Assembly: GCA_020630675.1 (NCBI GenBank) | Contig: JAHDIR010000031.1 | Coordinates: forward strand, 1-32,306 | Reading direction: 5' to 3' | DNA from: Bdellovibrionales bacterium | Lineage (GTDB): Bacteria > Bdellovibrionota > Bdellovibrionia > Bdellovibrionales > UBA1609 | Length of the DNA stretch: 32,306 bases | Part shown: positions 8,056 through 16,014 of the stretch, one piece after another | Layout: each line of letters opens with the position of its first letter | Position numbering within the stretch: position 1 is the first letter of the stretch | Notes under the pieces: model-generated | Database searches by the model: none | Seen by the model: only the letters and a program-made list of their open reading frames with translations | What the model was told of the DNA's origin: nothing | Made by a program: the position numbers and the translations under genes

Positions 8056-9084
8056 GTGGGCGTGAGTGTGATTGAAAAATACATAAACAATGATTTAACT
8101 TTGAAAAGATATCGACGCTTTAAAGCTAAAAAGCTATCTGTTCTTTCAGTTTGGGTTTTAATCGGCCTTATATTTTTTAGTGCTACGGCAAATTTCTGGG
8201 CGAATAGTCAACCCTTAGCTATGAGCTACCAAGGTCAATTGTACTTTCCAGTAATCAAAACTTATCACCCAAGTTTATTTGGTATTGAAGGTGAATTTGT
8301 CACTAATTATAAAACATTGAAAGTTGATGAGAAGGATTGGGTTTTATGGCCAATGGTACGTTGGGACCCCTTTGAATCTAATAATAGCATTGATGACTAT
8401 CCATCTCCGCCCACTTCTGAAAACTGGTTTGGAACAGACGATCGAGGACGAGATATCTTTACACGATTACTTTATGGCTTTCGCTTTAGTTTTGGTTTTG
8501 CCATTTTAGTATGGCTTTTTGCTTACTTTATTGGAATTATTGCTGGCGCTTTTATGGGGTTTCGTGGCGGCCTTTTTGATTTAATAAGCCAAAGGTTTGT
8601 CGAAGTTTTTGAGTCTATGCCCTGGCTACTTCTTTTAATTACTTTAGTTTCTATTTTTGGAGCCAGTTTAAAATTACTTGTTATTTTTACGTCGATCTTT
8701 GGTTGGATGACAATCTCTCATTATGTTCGTGCAGAGTTTTTAAAACTAAGAAAGAGGGAGTTTGTGGAGGCGGCTAAGTCTATTGGTGGCAGTCGAATTC
8801 GACAAATCTTTCGACACATTCTTCCCAACGCCTTAGGCCCTGTCATAACTTTTTCTCCTTTCGTGATAGCTTCTAATATTTCAAGCTTGGCTATTCTTGA
8901 CTATCTTGGCTTTGGTTTGCCTCCTCCCACTCCAAGCTGGGGAGAGCTTTTACAACAGGCTCAAAAAAACTTTACCACTGCATGGTGGTTAGCAGTTTAC
9001 CCATCTTTGGCCTTATTTCTGTCACTTGTGGTTATGAATATGATTGGAGAAGGAATTAGAGATGCCTTTGATCCCAGAAAATAA
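8056..9084 (+). CDS. yejE: Oligopeptide ABC transporter permease YejE
   Basis: 342 residues from a GTG at 8056; in-frame GTGs at 8062 and 8068 are equally possible because no clear Shine-Dalgarno is seen. After the first membrane segment there is a long periplasmic loop (Q-P-L-A-M-SYQGQLYFP, with PPTSENWFGTDDRGRDIF) characteristic of the YejE/DppC group, then five more membrane segments. The EAA loop (EFVEAAKSIGGSRIRQIFRHILPNA) would dock an ATPase, and the C-terminus ends GEGIRDAFDP as in YejE. It begins 5 bases after yejB. No ATPase gene (YejF or OppD/OppF) follows; the next gene is an unrelated lipoprotein, so the transporter must use an ATPase encoded elsewhere. Confidence 0.9.
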   Translation: MGVSVIEKYINNDLTLKRYRRFKAKKLSVLSVWVLIGLIFFSATANFWANSQPLAMSYQGQLYFPVIKTYHPSLFGIEGEFVTNYKTLKVDEKDWVLWPMVRWDPFESNNSIDDYPSPPTSENWFGTDDRGRDIFTRLLYGFRFSFGFAILVWLFAYFIGIIAGAFMGFRGGLFDLISQRFVEVFESMPWLLLLITLVSIFGASLKLLVIFTSIFGWMTISHYVRAEFLKLRKREFVEAAKSIGGSRIRQIFRHILPNALGPVITFSPFVIASNISSLAILDYLGFGLPPPTPSWGELLQQAQKNFTTAWWLAVYPSLALFLSLVVMNMIGEGIRDAFDPRK

Positions 9085-9124
9085 AGTTAAGTATTTGTAA
9101 TTATATATCTTTTTGTTTAGTGCT

Positions 9125-9145
9125 AGCAGGGCTTTGGTCCTGTTT
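9125..9145 (+). terminator. Weak hairpin after yejE
   Basis: AGCAGGG (9125-9131) can pair with TCCTGTT (9138-9144), including wobble pairs, around a 6-base loop, followed by a short TTTGTGT. It lies between yejE and the lipoprotein gene. The flanks carry a direct repeat of TAGTGCT. Weak stem and poor U-tract make this tentative. Confidence 0.28.
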
Positions 9146-9245
9146 GTGTCTAGTGCTTTCGTGTCTGAATTTACCCCGCCTCATTTTTACTTTAAATTGA
9201 TCTTATTGAGAATTGTTTTTTAACTCGCAGGTGAGGTAAGTTCAT

Positions 9246-9803
9246 ATGAAGTATTTTTTGACCCTAGTTTTAGTATTTAGTTTCATTGGCTGCTCAAGCT
9301 CTAAGAAAAAAGAGTCTTTAGATAAACAAGCAGAATCTAATGCTGAGAGCACTAAAAATGCTATGGAAGATGTTTCTGAAACCACAGATGCTGTCGTTGG
9401 TGAATCTGTTGCCACAGGAAGTGATTGCCCAGTTAGTCTTAATTATCAAACTTTAGACTTTGGTGAAAGAAAAGTCACTAGTCGAGCCTTTAGAAGGTTA
9501 AAGCTTAACTCTTCCACACCATTTAAAATCACGGATGTTTCTAGCTTTGAAAAGCCTTTTGGTTTTTATAATACAGGGGAGTTTCCAGGAGCTGCCACTT
9601 ATAAAGACTATAAACTTTGTGATATGAGTGAGGTTGCAAGTAGCTGTAGTTTAAATATTGAGTTTAGGCCCACAGCTATTGCCGAGTACAGCTCGCGCTT
9701 AATGGTGAGCTATATTGATGAAAAAGGAAATGACTGTTCTGTTAAGGTTCTATTAAAAGGTGTTTCTACGGAAAGTTATTTAGGGGATGATACTTCTCGG
9801 TAA
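9246..9803 (+). CDS. Small lipoprotein with one ASH/choice-of-anchor-like Ig domain
   Basis: 185 residues. The signal peptide ends in lipobox FIGC (Cys16), followed by a Ser/Lys/Glu-rich linker to about residue 55. The rest reads like one ASPM-SPD-2-Hydin/choice-of-anchor Ig-like unit: LNYQTLDFGERKV, a central PF-x-I-T-D-V, then CSLNIEFRPTAIAEYSSRL and a closing CSVKVLLKG. Four Cys in the domain may form disulphides. Such domains are carbohydrate- or protein-binding beta-sandwiches in exported proteins; no catalytic residues are seen. AGGTAAG lies just upstream of the ATG. It is not closely spaced with yejE (161 bases), so it is probably its own unit, closed by the terminator at 9847-9873. 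Confidence 0.72.
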   Translation: MKYFLTLVLVFSFIGCSSSKKKESLDKQAESNAESTKNAMEDVSETTDAVVGESVATGSDCPVSLNYQTLDFGERKVTSRAFRRLKLNSSTPFKITDVSSFEKPFGFYNTGEFPGAATYKDYKLCDMSEVASSCSLNIEFRPTAIAEYSSRLMVSYIDEKGNDCSVKVLLKGVSTESYLGDDTSR

Positions 9804-9824
9804 ATTTTTTTAAAAATTAAAAAC

Positions 9825-11096
9825 TTAAAGATTAGAATTTTTGGAGCCCAGAACGTTTGTTTCTGGGTTTTTTATTTCCTCACTATGGTTTTTAAAAATA
9901 AACTGTAGTTTTTTACGACCCTTTGTTGATTCGCTTAAAGACACAAAAACAGCGGTCAATCCTATAGTTATAGGAATTAAAGTGAATAAAACATTTTGTA
10001 ACCAATCTCCTCCGGCAATGCCTTTTTGCAAAGGAATGGTGGCTAAAACAGCGCAGGCTAGGCCTCTCGGCCCCATGGCTGTGGCCACTAAAGCATCAAT
10101 AAGAGGGTATGATTTTTTATTAAATAATAAATGAATAGCTACATAGCGAGTTAAAAGAATAACGACCGAAACAATAAAGGCAAAGAGAATTATATTTAAG
10201 CTATTAAATTGAATTAAAAGCCCTAGGTATAAAAAGAAAAAAGTACGTAGTAAAAAAGTGAGTTCACTTAGTATAGATAAGTCCTTATAAGATACAGGTA
10301 CAGCACTAAAGCTGTTAGATAGCCACGAAGGCAGTAGGTTAAGGTTTGCTAAGGTAAAGCCGAGCGTTAGAACAGCGATGGCCCCGTTTAAACCTGAAAA
10401 CTCAATAAGGCCATATAATAATAAGGCCCAGGCTTCTCCTGCAAAAGCCATTGCTAAAATAGGTGCAAACTTCTTTTTTAGAAATGCCCAGATAAGACCT
10501 GAAACAAGACCAATTATGGCTGATAACCCAGTTTTTGGACCAATTCCAATTAAAAGCTCTGAGAGGTCAAATTGGCCGCGGGCAAAAGACTCAACAAGAA
10601 CCAAGAAAATAACAATGGTTAAAACATCAGTGAAGGCCGACTCTAAAGACAAAATGACTTTAGTTTTATTTTGTAAGCTTAGCTTTTTAACCATGGGAAT
10701 AACAATAGCTGAAGAAGTGCTCCCAATGGCCACACCAAACAAAAGGGAAATATGCCATGGTTGAAAAGCAATTAAGAAGGCCAATAAACCACCAGCGACG
10801 GCAATAAAAATAAAGCTAAAAAGAGAAAGAAGAAGGGAGGGGACACTTGAAGAAACTAAGTCTTTAGAGCTGAGGTGAAGCCCGCCTTCGTAAAGAATAA
10901 CAATTAATGCCATAGTTGATATAACAGGGCCGGCTTTACCAAAATCACTGGCTTGTAAAATACCTAATACTGGCCCTAAAAGATAACCTAATCCAATTAA
11001 AATAAGTAAATCAGGAATTTTAGTTTTATCAAAAAACCAATTTAAGCCATGGCCTAAAAAAAATAAAACTCCAATTCCAATCATTGTTACAGCCAT
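9825..11096 (-). CDS. Cation:proton antiporter (CPA2/KefB-like membrane domain)
   Basis: 423 residues, nearly all hydrophobic, with roughly 12-13 membrane segments. Sequence blocks fit the Na+/H+ exchanger domain of the CPA2 group: IPDLLILIGLGYLLGP near the N-terminus, ILYEGGLHL (about 68-76), GSTSSAIVIP (about 124-133), LESAFTDVLT (about 150-159), and AMGPRGLACAVLATIP near residue 343. It exchanges Na+ or K+ for H+ across the inner membrane. There is no C-terminal RCK/TrkA domain, so nucleotide gating is not expected. No Shine-Dalgarno precedes the ATG, and a promoter-like TTGCCC-17-TTATTT would place the transcript start at or next to the ATG, so a leaderless message is possible. Its last codons overlap the plus-strand terminator of the convergent lipoprotein. 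Confidence 0.88.
   Translation of the reverse strand: MAVTMIGIGVLFFLGHGLNWFFDKTKIPDLLILIGLGYLLGPVLGILQASDFGKAGPVISTMALIVILYEGGLHLSSKDLVSSSVPSLLLSLFSFIFIAVAGGLLAFLIAFQPWHISLLFGVAIGSTSSAIVIPMVKKLSLQNKTKVILSLESAFTDVLTIVIFLVLVESFARGQFDLSELLIGIGPKTGLSAIIGLVSGLIWAFLKKKFAPILAMAFAGEAWALLLYGLIEFSGLNGAIAVLTLGFTLANLNLLPSWLSNSFSAVPVSYKDLSILSELTFLLRTFFFLYLGLLIQFNSLNIILFAFIVSVVILLTRYVAIHLLFNKKSYPLIDALVATAMGPRGLACAVLATIPLQKGIAGGDWLQNVLFTLIPITIGLTAVFVSLSESTKGRKKLQFIFKNHSEEIKNPETNVLGSKNSNL
9847..9873 (+). terminator. Strong intrinsic terminator of the ASH-like lipoprotein gene
   Basis: CCCAGAA (9847-9853), 7-base loop, TTCTGGG (9861-9867), then six Ts. It lies 44 bases after the lipoprotein stop and inside the 3' coding part of the convergent antiporter gene, where it encodes part of the non-membrane tail. 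Confidence 0.85.
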
Positions 11097-11139
11097 AAAT
11101 AAAAATAACCCGAAACTTTTAGCAAGGGCAAGTGAAACA

Positions 11140-11169
11140 TTGAATTACAAAATTTTAGAAAGGTATACA
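11140..11169 (+). promoter_or_regulatory. Candidate promoter for yheU
   Basis: TTGAAT (11140-11145), 18-base spacer, TATACA (11164-11169). The predicted start of transcription is near 11176, about 50 bases before the yheU ATG. Confidence 0.5.
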
Positions 11170-11211
11170 GTTATGCTTTTAGTATTATTGGTTCGCCCTT
11201 AAGGAGTTACT

Positions 11212-11232
11212 GTGTTAAGTCTTGCTTTATGA
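11212..11232 (+). CDS. Possible 6-codon leader minicistron overlapping yheU
   Basis: A near-perfect AAGGAG (11201-11206) stands 5 bases before a GTG that opens a 6-codon frame (MLSLAL, stop TGA at 11230-11232). That stop overlaps the yheU ATG as ATGA. The yheU ATG itself has no ribosome site at the right distance, so ribosomes may load here and restart on yheU. The layout is seen directly; the coupling is inferred. Confidence 0.35.
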   Translation: MLSLAL

Positions 11233-11474
11233 GCGAAGAAAAAAAAGAAGCTATTGTCATACCTTATAAAAAACTAAGTGCTGCTATTTTAGAATCTCTC
11301 ATCAGTGAATACATTTTACGAGAAGGCACTGATTATGGGGTTAAGGAATACACTCTGCAAGAAAAACAGCAGCAGGTTTTGAGCTTACTCGAAGAGGGCA
11401 AGGCTCTTATTCTTTTTGACTCAGAAACAGAGAGTTGTTCACTTATACTCAAAGAAAACTTTCACCCAAATTAA
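11229..11474 (+). CDS. yheU: YheU/UPF0270 family protein
   Basis: 81 residues, matching the small UPF0270 family in length and pattern: IPYKKLSAAILESLISEYILREGTDYG at the N-terminal half, then T-LQEKQQQVLSLLEEGKALILF. It is a soluble cytoplasmic protein of unknown function, found widely in gammaproteobacteria. The ATG at 11229 is the only in-frame start; the strong AAGGAG upstream fits a different frame (see the minicistron). The gene is convergent with speA, with 11 bases between the two stops and no terminator seen in the gap. Confidence 0.85.
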   Translation: MSEEKKEAIVIPYKKLSAAILESLISEYILREGTDYGVKEYTLQEKQQQVLSLLEEGKALILFDSETESCSLILKENFHPN

Positions 11475-11485
11475 ACAAGTAAATT

Positions 11486-13375
11486 TTATTCTGTTTCTTG
11501 TAAATAAGTATATCCAGAAAGACCTTTTTCATAGTGCCTCATTAATAATCGACTTTCTTGTCGAGTGAGCTTTCCGGCAGCAATACTATTTTCGCTGGCC
11601 AATCGAATATTTTCTAAGAGTACAGATTTATTATAAGCTAAGTAGCTGAGTACATTTTCAACAGAATCACCTTCAACCACATGATCAACTGTGTAGCCTT
11701 TGTCTGTAATAGAAATATGAACAGTGTCAGTATCACCAAATAAGTTGTGTAAATCACCAAGTATTTCTTGATAAGCACCCGTTAAAAATGCAGCCATAAA
11801 ATAAGTTTGGCCTTCTTTTAATTCATGAACATCTAAATACTTTTGCTTTTCAAAGTTTTCACCTTCAACAAATTTATCAATTTTTCCATCAGAATCACAT
11901 GTAAGATCAGCAATGGTGGCTTGATTGTTTGGTTTTTCATTAAGTTTATGAATAGGCATGATAGGAAAGTACTGTCCAATAGCCCAAGAGTCGGGAAGAG
12001 ACTGGAAAACACTAAAATTACAAAAATATGTTTCAGATAAAGTTTTTTTGATTTTCCAATATAAGTCTTCATCAATGTCTTTAACAAAACTTTGAATTTT
12101 TGTTAGTGTGGCCCAATATAAATCTTCAGCCTGAGCCCTTTGCTGTAAATTAAGAACTCCGTATGTAAACATTTGCAAGATATCGCGTTTTTTTTCTATT
12201 AGGTCATTATAAAACTCGTTAAAGTTTTTAGTGTTAATGCCCGTATATATTTCATACATTTCTTGCACAATTCTTGAGTCACATTCTTTTTGGGAAAAAG
12301 AAACATCTTCTTTAGCAACCTTATTATTACCCAAAACATCAAAAATAAGAACAGAACTATGGGCAACTAATGACCGGCCTGACTCAGTGATAATTTGCGG
12401 ATGGGCAATATTTTTTTCATCACAAATAGACTGAACAATACTTATAACATCATTAGCGTATTCTTGAACGTTGTAATTAGTTGAACTGTAAGAGCTACCA
12501 GAGCCATCATAATCAACGCCCAAGCCTCCACCAACATCTAAGTATTTAATATGAGCCCCCATAAGGTTAAGCTCTCTAAAAAATTGAGCGCCTTCTTTCA
12601 TGGAAGATTTAATGTCTTGAATAGATGGAATTTGTGAACCAATGTGAAAGTGAAGTAGCTCAAGGCATTCGAGTTGACCTAGCTGTTTAAGTTTTTCAAC
12701 CCCCTTAACCATTTCAGAGGGAGTTAAGCCAAACTTAGATTTTGCTCCAGAAGATTCAATCCATTTGCCACTTCCTTTTGAGCTGAGTTTTGAGCGAAAG
12801 CCAATATGAGGTTTAACATTCAATTTTTTTGAAGCTTCTAATATTAAATCTAATTCGACCATACGGTCGACGACAATAATGGTATTGCGACCTAATTTTT
12901 GAGCCAACAAAGCCGTTTCAATATATTCAATGTCTTTAAAACCATTACAAATAATATGTGCATCAGGAGTTGTCATTAATGAAAGTGCGACTAAAAGTTC
13001 AGGCTTACTTCCGCATTCAAGGCCTAGTTGGTGGTTAGCACCAAATTTTATGATTTCATGCACGAGGTGGCGCTGCTGGTTAACCTTTATGGGGTAAACA
13101 CCAGCGTAGCCGCCTTTGTAATTATACTCTTCAATGGCGTTACTAAAGCATTGAGATAAAAGCTCGACTCTTTTTTTTACGATGTCAGGAAACCTGACTA
13201 ATAATGGAGAGCGAATACCTCGTTCAATAAGATCTTGAGTGAGCTCATATAAGTTTAAACATTTTTTTGGCTCTGGGTTAACTTCAACACAGCCGTTTTC
13301 ACTAACTTTAAAATAACCTTTACCCCAATGTTTAATTCCATAAAGTTCAGCACTTTTTTTATAATTCCACGACAT
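11486..13375 (-). CDS. speA: Biosynthetic arginine decarboxylase SpeA
   Basis: 629 residues, the usual size for the large PLP fold III arginine decarboxylase. The PLP lysine is Lys97 in GVYPIKVNQQ; HFHIGSQIPS and GGGLGVDYDGSGS (phosphate-binding loop) follow in the barrel; the late TCDSDGKID supplies the conserved active-site Cys-Asp pair of the C-terminal barrel. It converts arginine to agmatine and CO2 in the cytoplasm, the first step of the agmatine route to putrescine. It lies 9 bases after leuS on the same strand, so it is co-transcribed with it; the leuS stop (TAG) is part of a TAGG Shine-Dalgarno-like stretch. Its expected partner, agmatinase, is at 3425-4435 in another operon. Confidence 0.96.
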   Translation of the reverse strand: MSWNYKKSAELYGIKHWGKGYFKVSENGCVEVNPEPKKCLNLYELTQDLIERGIRSPLLVRFPDIVKKRVELLSQCFSNAIEEYNYKGGYAGVYPIKVNQQRHLVHEIIKFGANHQLGLECGSKPELLVALSLMTTPDAHIICNGFKDIEYIETALLAQKLGRNTIIVVDRMVELDLILEASKKLNVKPHIGFRSKLSSKGSGKWIESSGAKSKFGLTPSEMVKGVEKLKQLGQLECLELLHFHIGSQIPSIQDIKSSMKEGAQFFRELNLMGAHIKYLDVGGGLGVDYDGSGSSYSSTNYNVQEYANDVISIVQSICDEKNIAHPQIITESGRSLVAHSSVLIFDVLGNNKVAKEDVSFSQKECDSRIVQEMYEIYTGINTKNFNEFYNDLIEKKRDILQMFTYGVLNLQQRAQAEDLYWATLTKIQSFVKDIDEDLYWKIKKTLSETYFCNFSVFQSLPDSWAIGQYFPIMPIHKLNEKPNNQATIADLTCDSDGKIDKFVEGENFEKQKYLDVHELKEGQTYFMAAFLTGAYQEILGDLHNLFGDTDTVHISITDKGYTVDHVVEGDSVENVLSYLAYNKSVLLENIRLASENSIAAGKLTRQESRLLMRHYEKGLSGYTYLQETE

Positions 13376-13384
13376 AACAACAAC

Positions 13385-15781
13385 CTACTTAGCAATTATA
13401 TTTAAAATTTTTCCGGCTTTATAAATTACTTTCACGATATTTTTATCTTTTAATGCATTTTGAACGGCTGAGATTTCTTTGGCCAGTTTTACAGCCTCTT
13501 CTTCAGCACAGTCTAAACTTAATTCTATTTTTCCTCTCATTTTACCACTCACCTGAACGCCAATAGTGGCAGTACTATCGACAACAAGAGCTGGGTCAAA
13601 CTTGGGCCAACTTGCTAAAGAAACAAGTTCTTTTTCTCCTAGTTGATGCCAAACTTCCTCTGCAAAATGTGGAGCGAAAGGCATTAACAGTTGGCTGAGA
13701 GTTTTTAAAACAGATAAGGGGCGGTGGTTTGTTTTATACAAATCGTTAACAAGAATCATCATACTGCTAATGGCAGTATTAAAACTTAAAGACTCAATAT
13801 CTTCAGTTACCTTTTTTATGGTTTTGTGAAGAGTTTTAAGGATATCAGCACTAGGCTCTTTATCTTCAGCAATGATGGCTCCTTCATCATTAAATATGAG
13901 TCGCCAAACTCTTTCAAGAAATCGTCGAGAACCTTCTATGCCCCTCGTATCCCAAGGTTTATCTTTATCAAAAGGACCCATAAACATAATGTAAAGTCTG
14001 GCAGCATCCACTCCATGGGATATTTTTAGTTCCATGGGGTCTATGACATTGCCATAGCGCTTTGACATTTTTTGACCATCAGGGCCAGCCACGATTCCTT
14101 GGTGAGCAAGCTTTTTAAAAGGTTCATCATGATCGACCATACCGGCATCAAATAATACTTTTTGCCAAAAGCGAGAATATAAAAGGTGACCGACGGTGTG
14201 CTCAGGTCCGCCAACATATAAATCGACGGGCATCCAATACTTTTGAGCCTCTTTATTAAATGCTTCGAGGTCATTATGAGGGTCTGTGTATCTTAAAAAG
14301 TACCAAGAGGAACCAGCACTTCCTGGCATAGTGTCGGTATTGCGTAAACCCTTTCCTGAAGGACCATCGTAATTAACAAAATCTTTTGCCTTAGCCAGAG
14401 GAGGCTCGCCGTCTTCAGAGGGCTCGTAGTTACTGACCTGAGGAAGAGTGACAGGGAGTTCATCGTGGGCCACGGGAACATTGTTACCATTTTCACTATG
14501 AATAATGGGGAAAGGCTCTCCCCAATATCTTTGTCGACTAAAAAGCCAGTCTCTTAATTTGTACTGAGTTTTCTTTTGCCCTAACGATTGTTCTTCTAGG
14601 TAAGAAACCATTTTTTCAATGGCCGATTTTTTATCTAGTCCATCAAGAAATTCGGAGTTTATAAGCTTTCCATCTCCTTCATAGGGGAGGTCACCTTCAG
14701 CTTCAATCACTCTTTGAATAGCAATTTTAAATTTTGTAGCAAACTCAAAGTCTCGACCGTCATGAGCTGGCACCGCCATGATAGCCCCAGAGCCATAATC
14801 CATAAGTACGTAATCAGAAACCCATATTGGAAGTTTGTTTCCTGAAATAGGGTGTAGGGCATAGGCTCCCGTGAAAACACCGGACTTATCGAGGTTGGCT
14901 TGACGATCAATATCACTTTTTTTAGCCGCTTGTTCTTGATAAGCCTTTACTGCGCTAAGCTGGTCGCTCGAGGTGAGCTCTGCAATAAAGGGATGTTCTG
15001 GAGCTAAAACCATAAAAGTGGCCCCAAAGAGAGTGTCGGGGCGAGTGGTGAAAATATTTAGTTTTTTATTGGAGTTTTCAATGGCAAAATCAACATTGGC
15101 TCCGATGCTTTTGCCAATCCAATTGCGTTGTCCGTCTTTAGTTTTTTGTGGCCAATCCACTTTATCTAAATCATTTAAAAGCCTTTCAGCATAATCGGTA
15201 ATTTTTAGCATCCATTGTTTCATAGGCTTACGAATAACAGGGTGTCCGCCTCGTTCACTTTTTCCGTCTATTATTTCGTCATTAGCAAGAACTGTCTTAA
15301 GCGCTGGGCACCAATTGACAGGAGCTTCTTTTTGATAAGCTAAACCTTTTTCAAATAATTTTAAAAATAGGCTTTGTGTCCATTTGTAAAACTTGGGATC
15401 GCAAGTGGAAACTTCTCGACTCCAATCAAAGCTATAACCAAAACCTTGCAATAAAGAGCGAAAGCTTTGAATGGCCTTTTGAGTAGTAATATCAGGATGA
15501 ACTCCAGTTTTGATAGCATATTGCTCAGCGGGTAAGCCGAAAGCATCGTAACCCATAGGGTGTAAAACATTGAAGCCACAAGATCTTTTGTAACGAGCGA
15601 CAATATCTGTAGGAGTATATGAGGCCAGGTGTCCAACATGTAAACCAGCACCAGATGGGTATGGAAACATGCTGAGGGCATAATACTTTGGTTTTGTAGA
15701 AAAAGTTTCTGCTTTAAAGGCATCTTCTTTACTCCACTCTTGTTGCCATTTTTGTTCGATCTCTTTATGGGGATAGGCCAT
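13385..15781 (-). CDS. leuS: Leucyl-tRNA synthetase
   Basis: 798 residues from the ATG at 15781. I chose this over the GTG at 15793 because GAGGA stands 5 bases before it and bacterial LeuRS normally starts near M-x-Y-x-x-x-x-IE-x-KWQ. Class Ia features are complete: the HIGH-type HVGH at 48-51, the editing domain with TRPDTLFG and GAIMAVPAHDGRD, GGPEHTVGHLLYSRFW, and the KMSKS-type loop KMSKR at 571-575. It charges tRNA-Leu and hydrolyses mischarged products. The Ser-to-Arg change at the last loop position leaves the two catalytic lysines in place. It heads a leuS-speA operon with a good promoter at 15820-15849. No T-box leader is seen. Confidence 0.98.
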   Translation of the reverse strand: MAYPHKEIEQKWQQEWSKEDAFKAETFSTKPKYYALSMFPYPSGAGLHVGHLASYTPTDIVARYKRSCGFNVLHPMGYDAFGLPAEQYAIKTGVHPDITTQKAIQSFRSLLQGFGYSFDWSREVSTCDPKFYKWTQSLFLKLFEKGLAYQKEAPVNWCPALKTVLANDEIIDGKSERGGHPVIRKPMKQWMLKITDYAERLLNDLDKVDWPQKTKDGQRNWIGKSIGANVDFAIENSNKKLNIFTTRPDTLFGATFMVLAPEHPFIAELTSSDQLSAVKAYQEQAAKKSDIDRQANLDKSGVFTGAYALHPISGNKLPIWVSDYVLMDYGSGAIMAVPAHDGRDFEFATKFKIAIQRVIEAEGDLPYEGDGKLINSEFLDGLDKKSAIEKMVSYLEEQSLGQKKTQYKLRDWLFSRQRYWGEPFPIIHSENGNNVPVAHDELPVTLPQVSNYEPSEDGEPPLAKAKDFVNYDGPSGKGLRNTDTMPGSAGSSWYFLRYTDPHNDLEAFNKEAQKYWMPVDLYVGGPEHTVGHLLYSRFWQKVLFDAGMVDHDEPFKKLAHQGIVAGPDGQKMSKRYGNVIDPMELKISHGVDAARLYIMFMGPFDKDKPWDTRGIEGSRRFLERVWRLIFNDEGAIIAEDKEPSADILKTLHKTIKKVTEDIESLSFNTAISSMMILVNDLYKTNHRPLSVLKTLSQLLMPFAPHFAEEVWHQLGEKELVSLASWPKFDPALVVDSTATIGVQVSGKMRGKIELSLDCAEEEAVKLAKEISAVQNALKDKNIVKVIYKAGKILNIIAK

Positions 15782-15819
15782 AGTTGTCCTCACTGATGAA
15801 AGGCTGTTTTTAGCTGATA

Positions 15820-15849
15820 AATATACAGCTTTATTATCCTATTTGCCAA
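15820..15849 (-). promoter_or_regulatory. Promoter of leuS-speA
   Basis: On the minus strand TTGGCA (15844-15849), 18-base spacer, TATATT (15820-15825). Transcription would start near 15813, about 30 bases before the leuS ATG, leaving no room for a long leader. Confidence 0.55.
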
Positions 15850-15886
15850 TTAAGATTAATCAGCATTGTAAAATTTAGACCAAAAT

Positions 15887-15941
15887 ATATCCAGGTCATC
15901 GCTTTTCGGATATTTACCCTGGTGACGATGGCTTTTCGCCA
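15887..15941 (+). other. Structured leader with alternative stems and a repeated GCTTTTCG loop
   Basis: Two mutually exclusive stems share bases: ATATCC/GGATAT (15887-15892 with 15908-15913) and CCAGG/CCTGG (15891-15895 with 15918-15922). A third hairpin TGGC-TTTTC-GCCA (15929-15941) follows, then an A/T run ending in six Ts (about 15951-15956). The stretch GCTTTTCG occurs twice (15901 and 15931), each time in a hairpin loop region. It lies 74 bases before the lipoprotein at 16015, and on the other strand it is upstream of the leuS promoter, so it most likely belongs to the plus strand. No known riboswitch consensus was recognised. Confidence 0.35.
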
Positions 15942-16014
15942 ATTTTAGCTTTTTTGCAGCCTTGCAATTCTAGACAGGCAAATAGTTCAATTATTTAATG
16001 GTAGGAGATAAATT

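Noticed and set aside
10378-10764. 128-codon plus-strand frame inside the antiporter gene
   Set aside because: Antisense shadow of membrane-segment codons, without ribosome site or family match.
14057-14071. KMSKR instead of KMSKS in LeuRS as a sign of a defective enzyme
   Set aside because: The catalytic lysines are kept, all other domains are intact, and the last position of this loop varies among synthetases.
15782-15793. Longer leuS start (GTG at 15793)
   Set aside because: The GAGGA ribosome site would fall inside it, and family N-termini fit the ATG at 15781.
15782-16014. T-box leader for leuS
   Set aside because: No T-box sequence (UGGN) with a specifier loop was found, and the likely promoter leaves only about 30 bases of leader.
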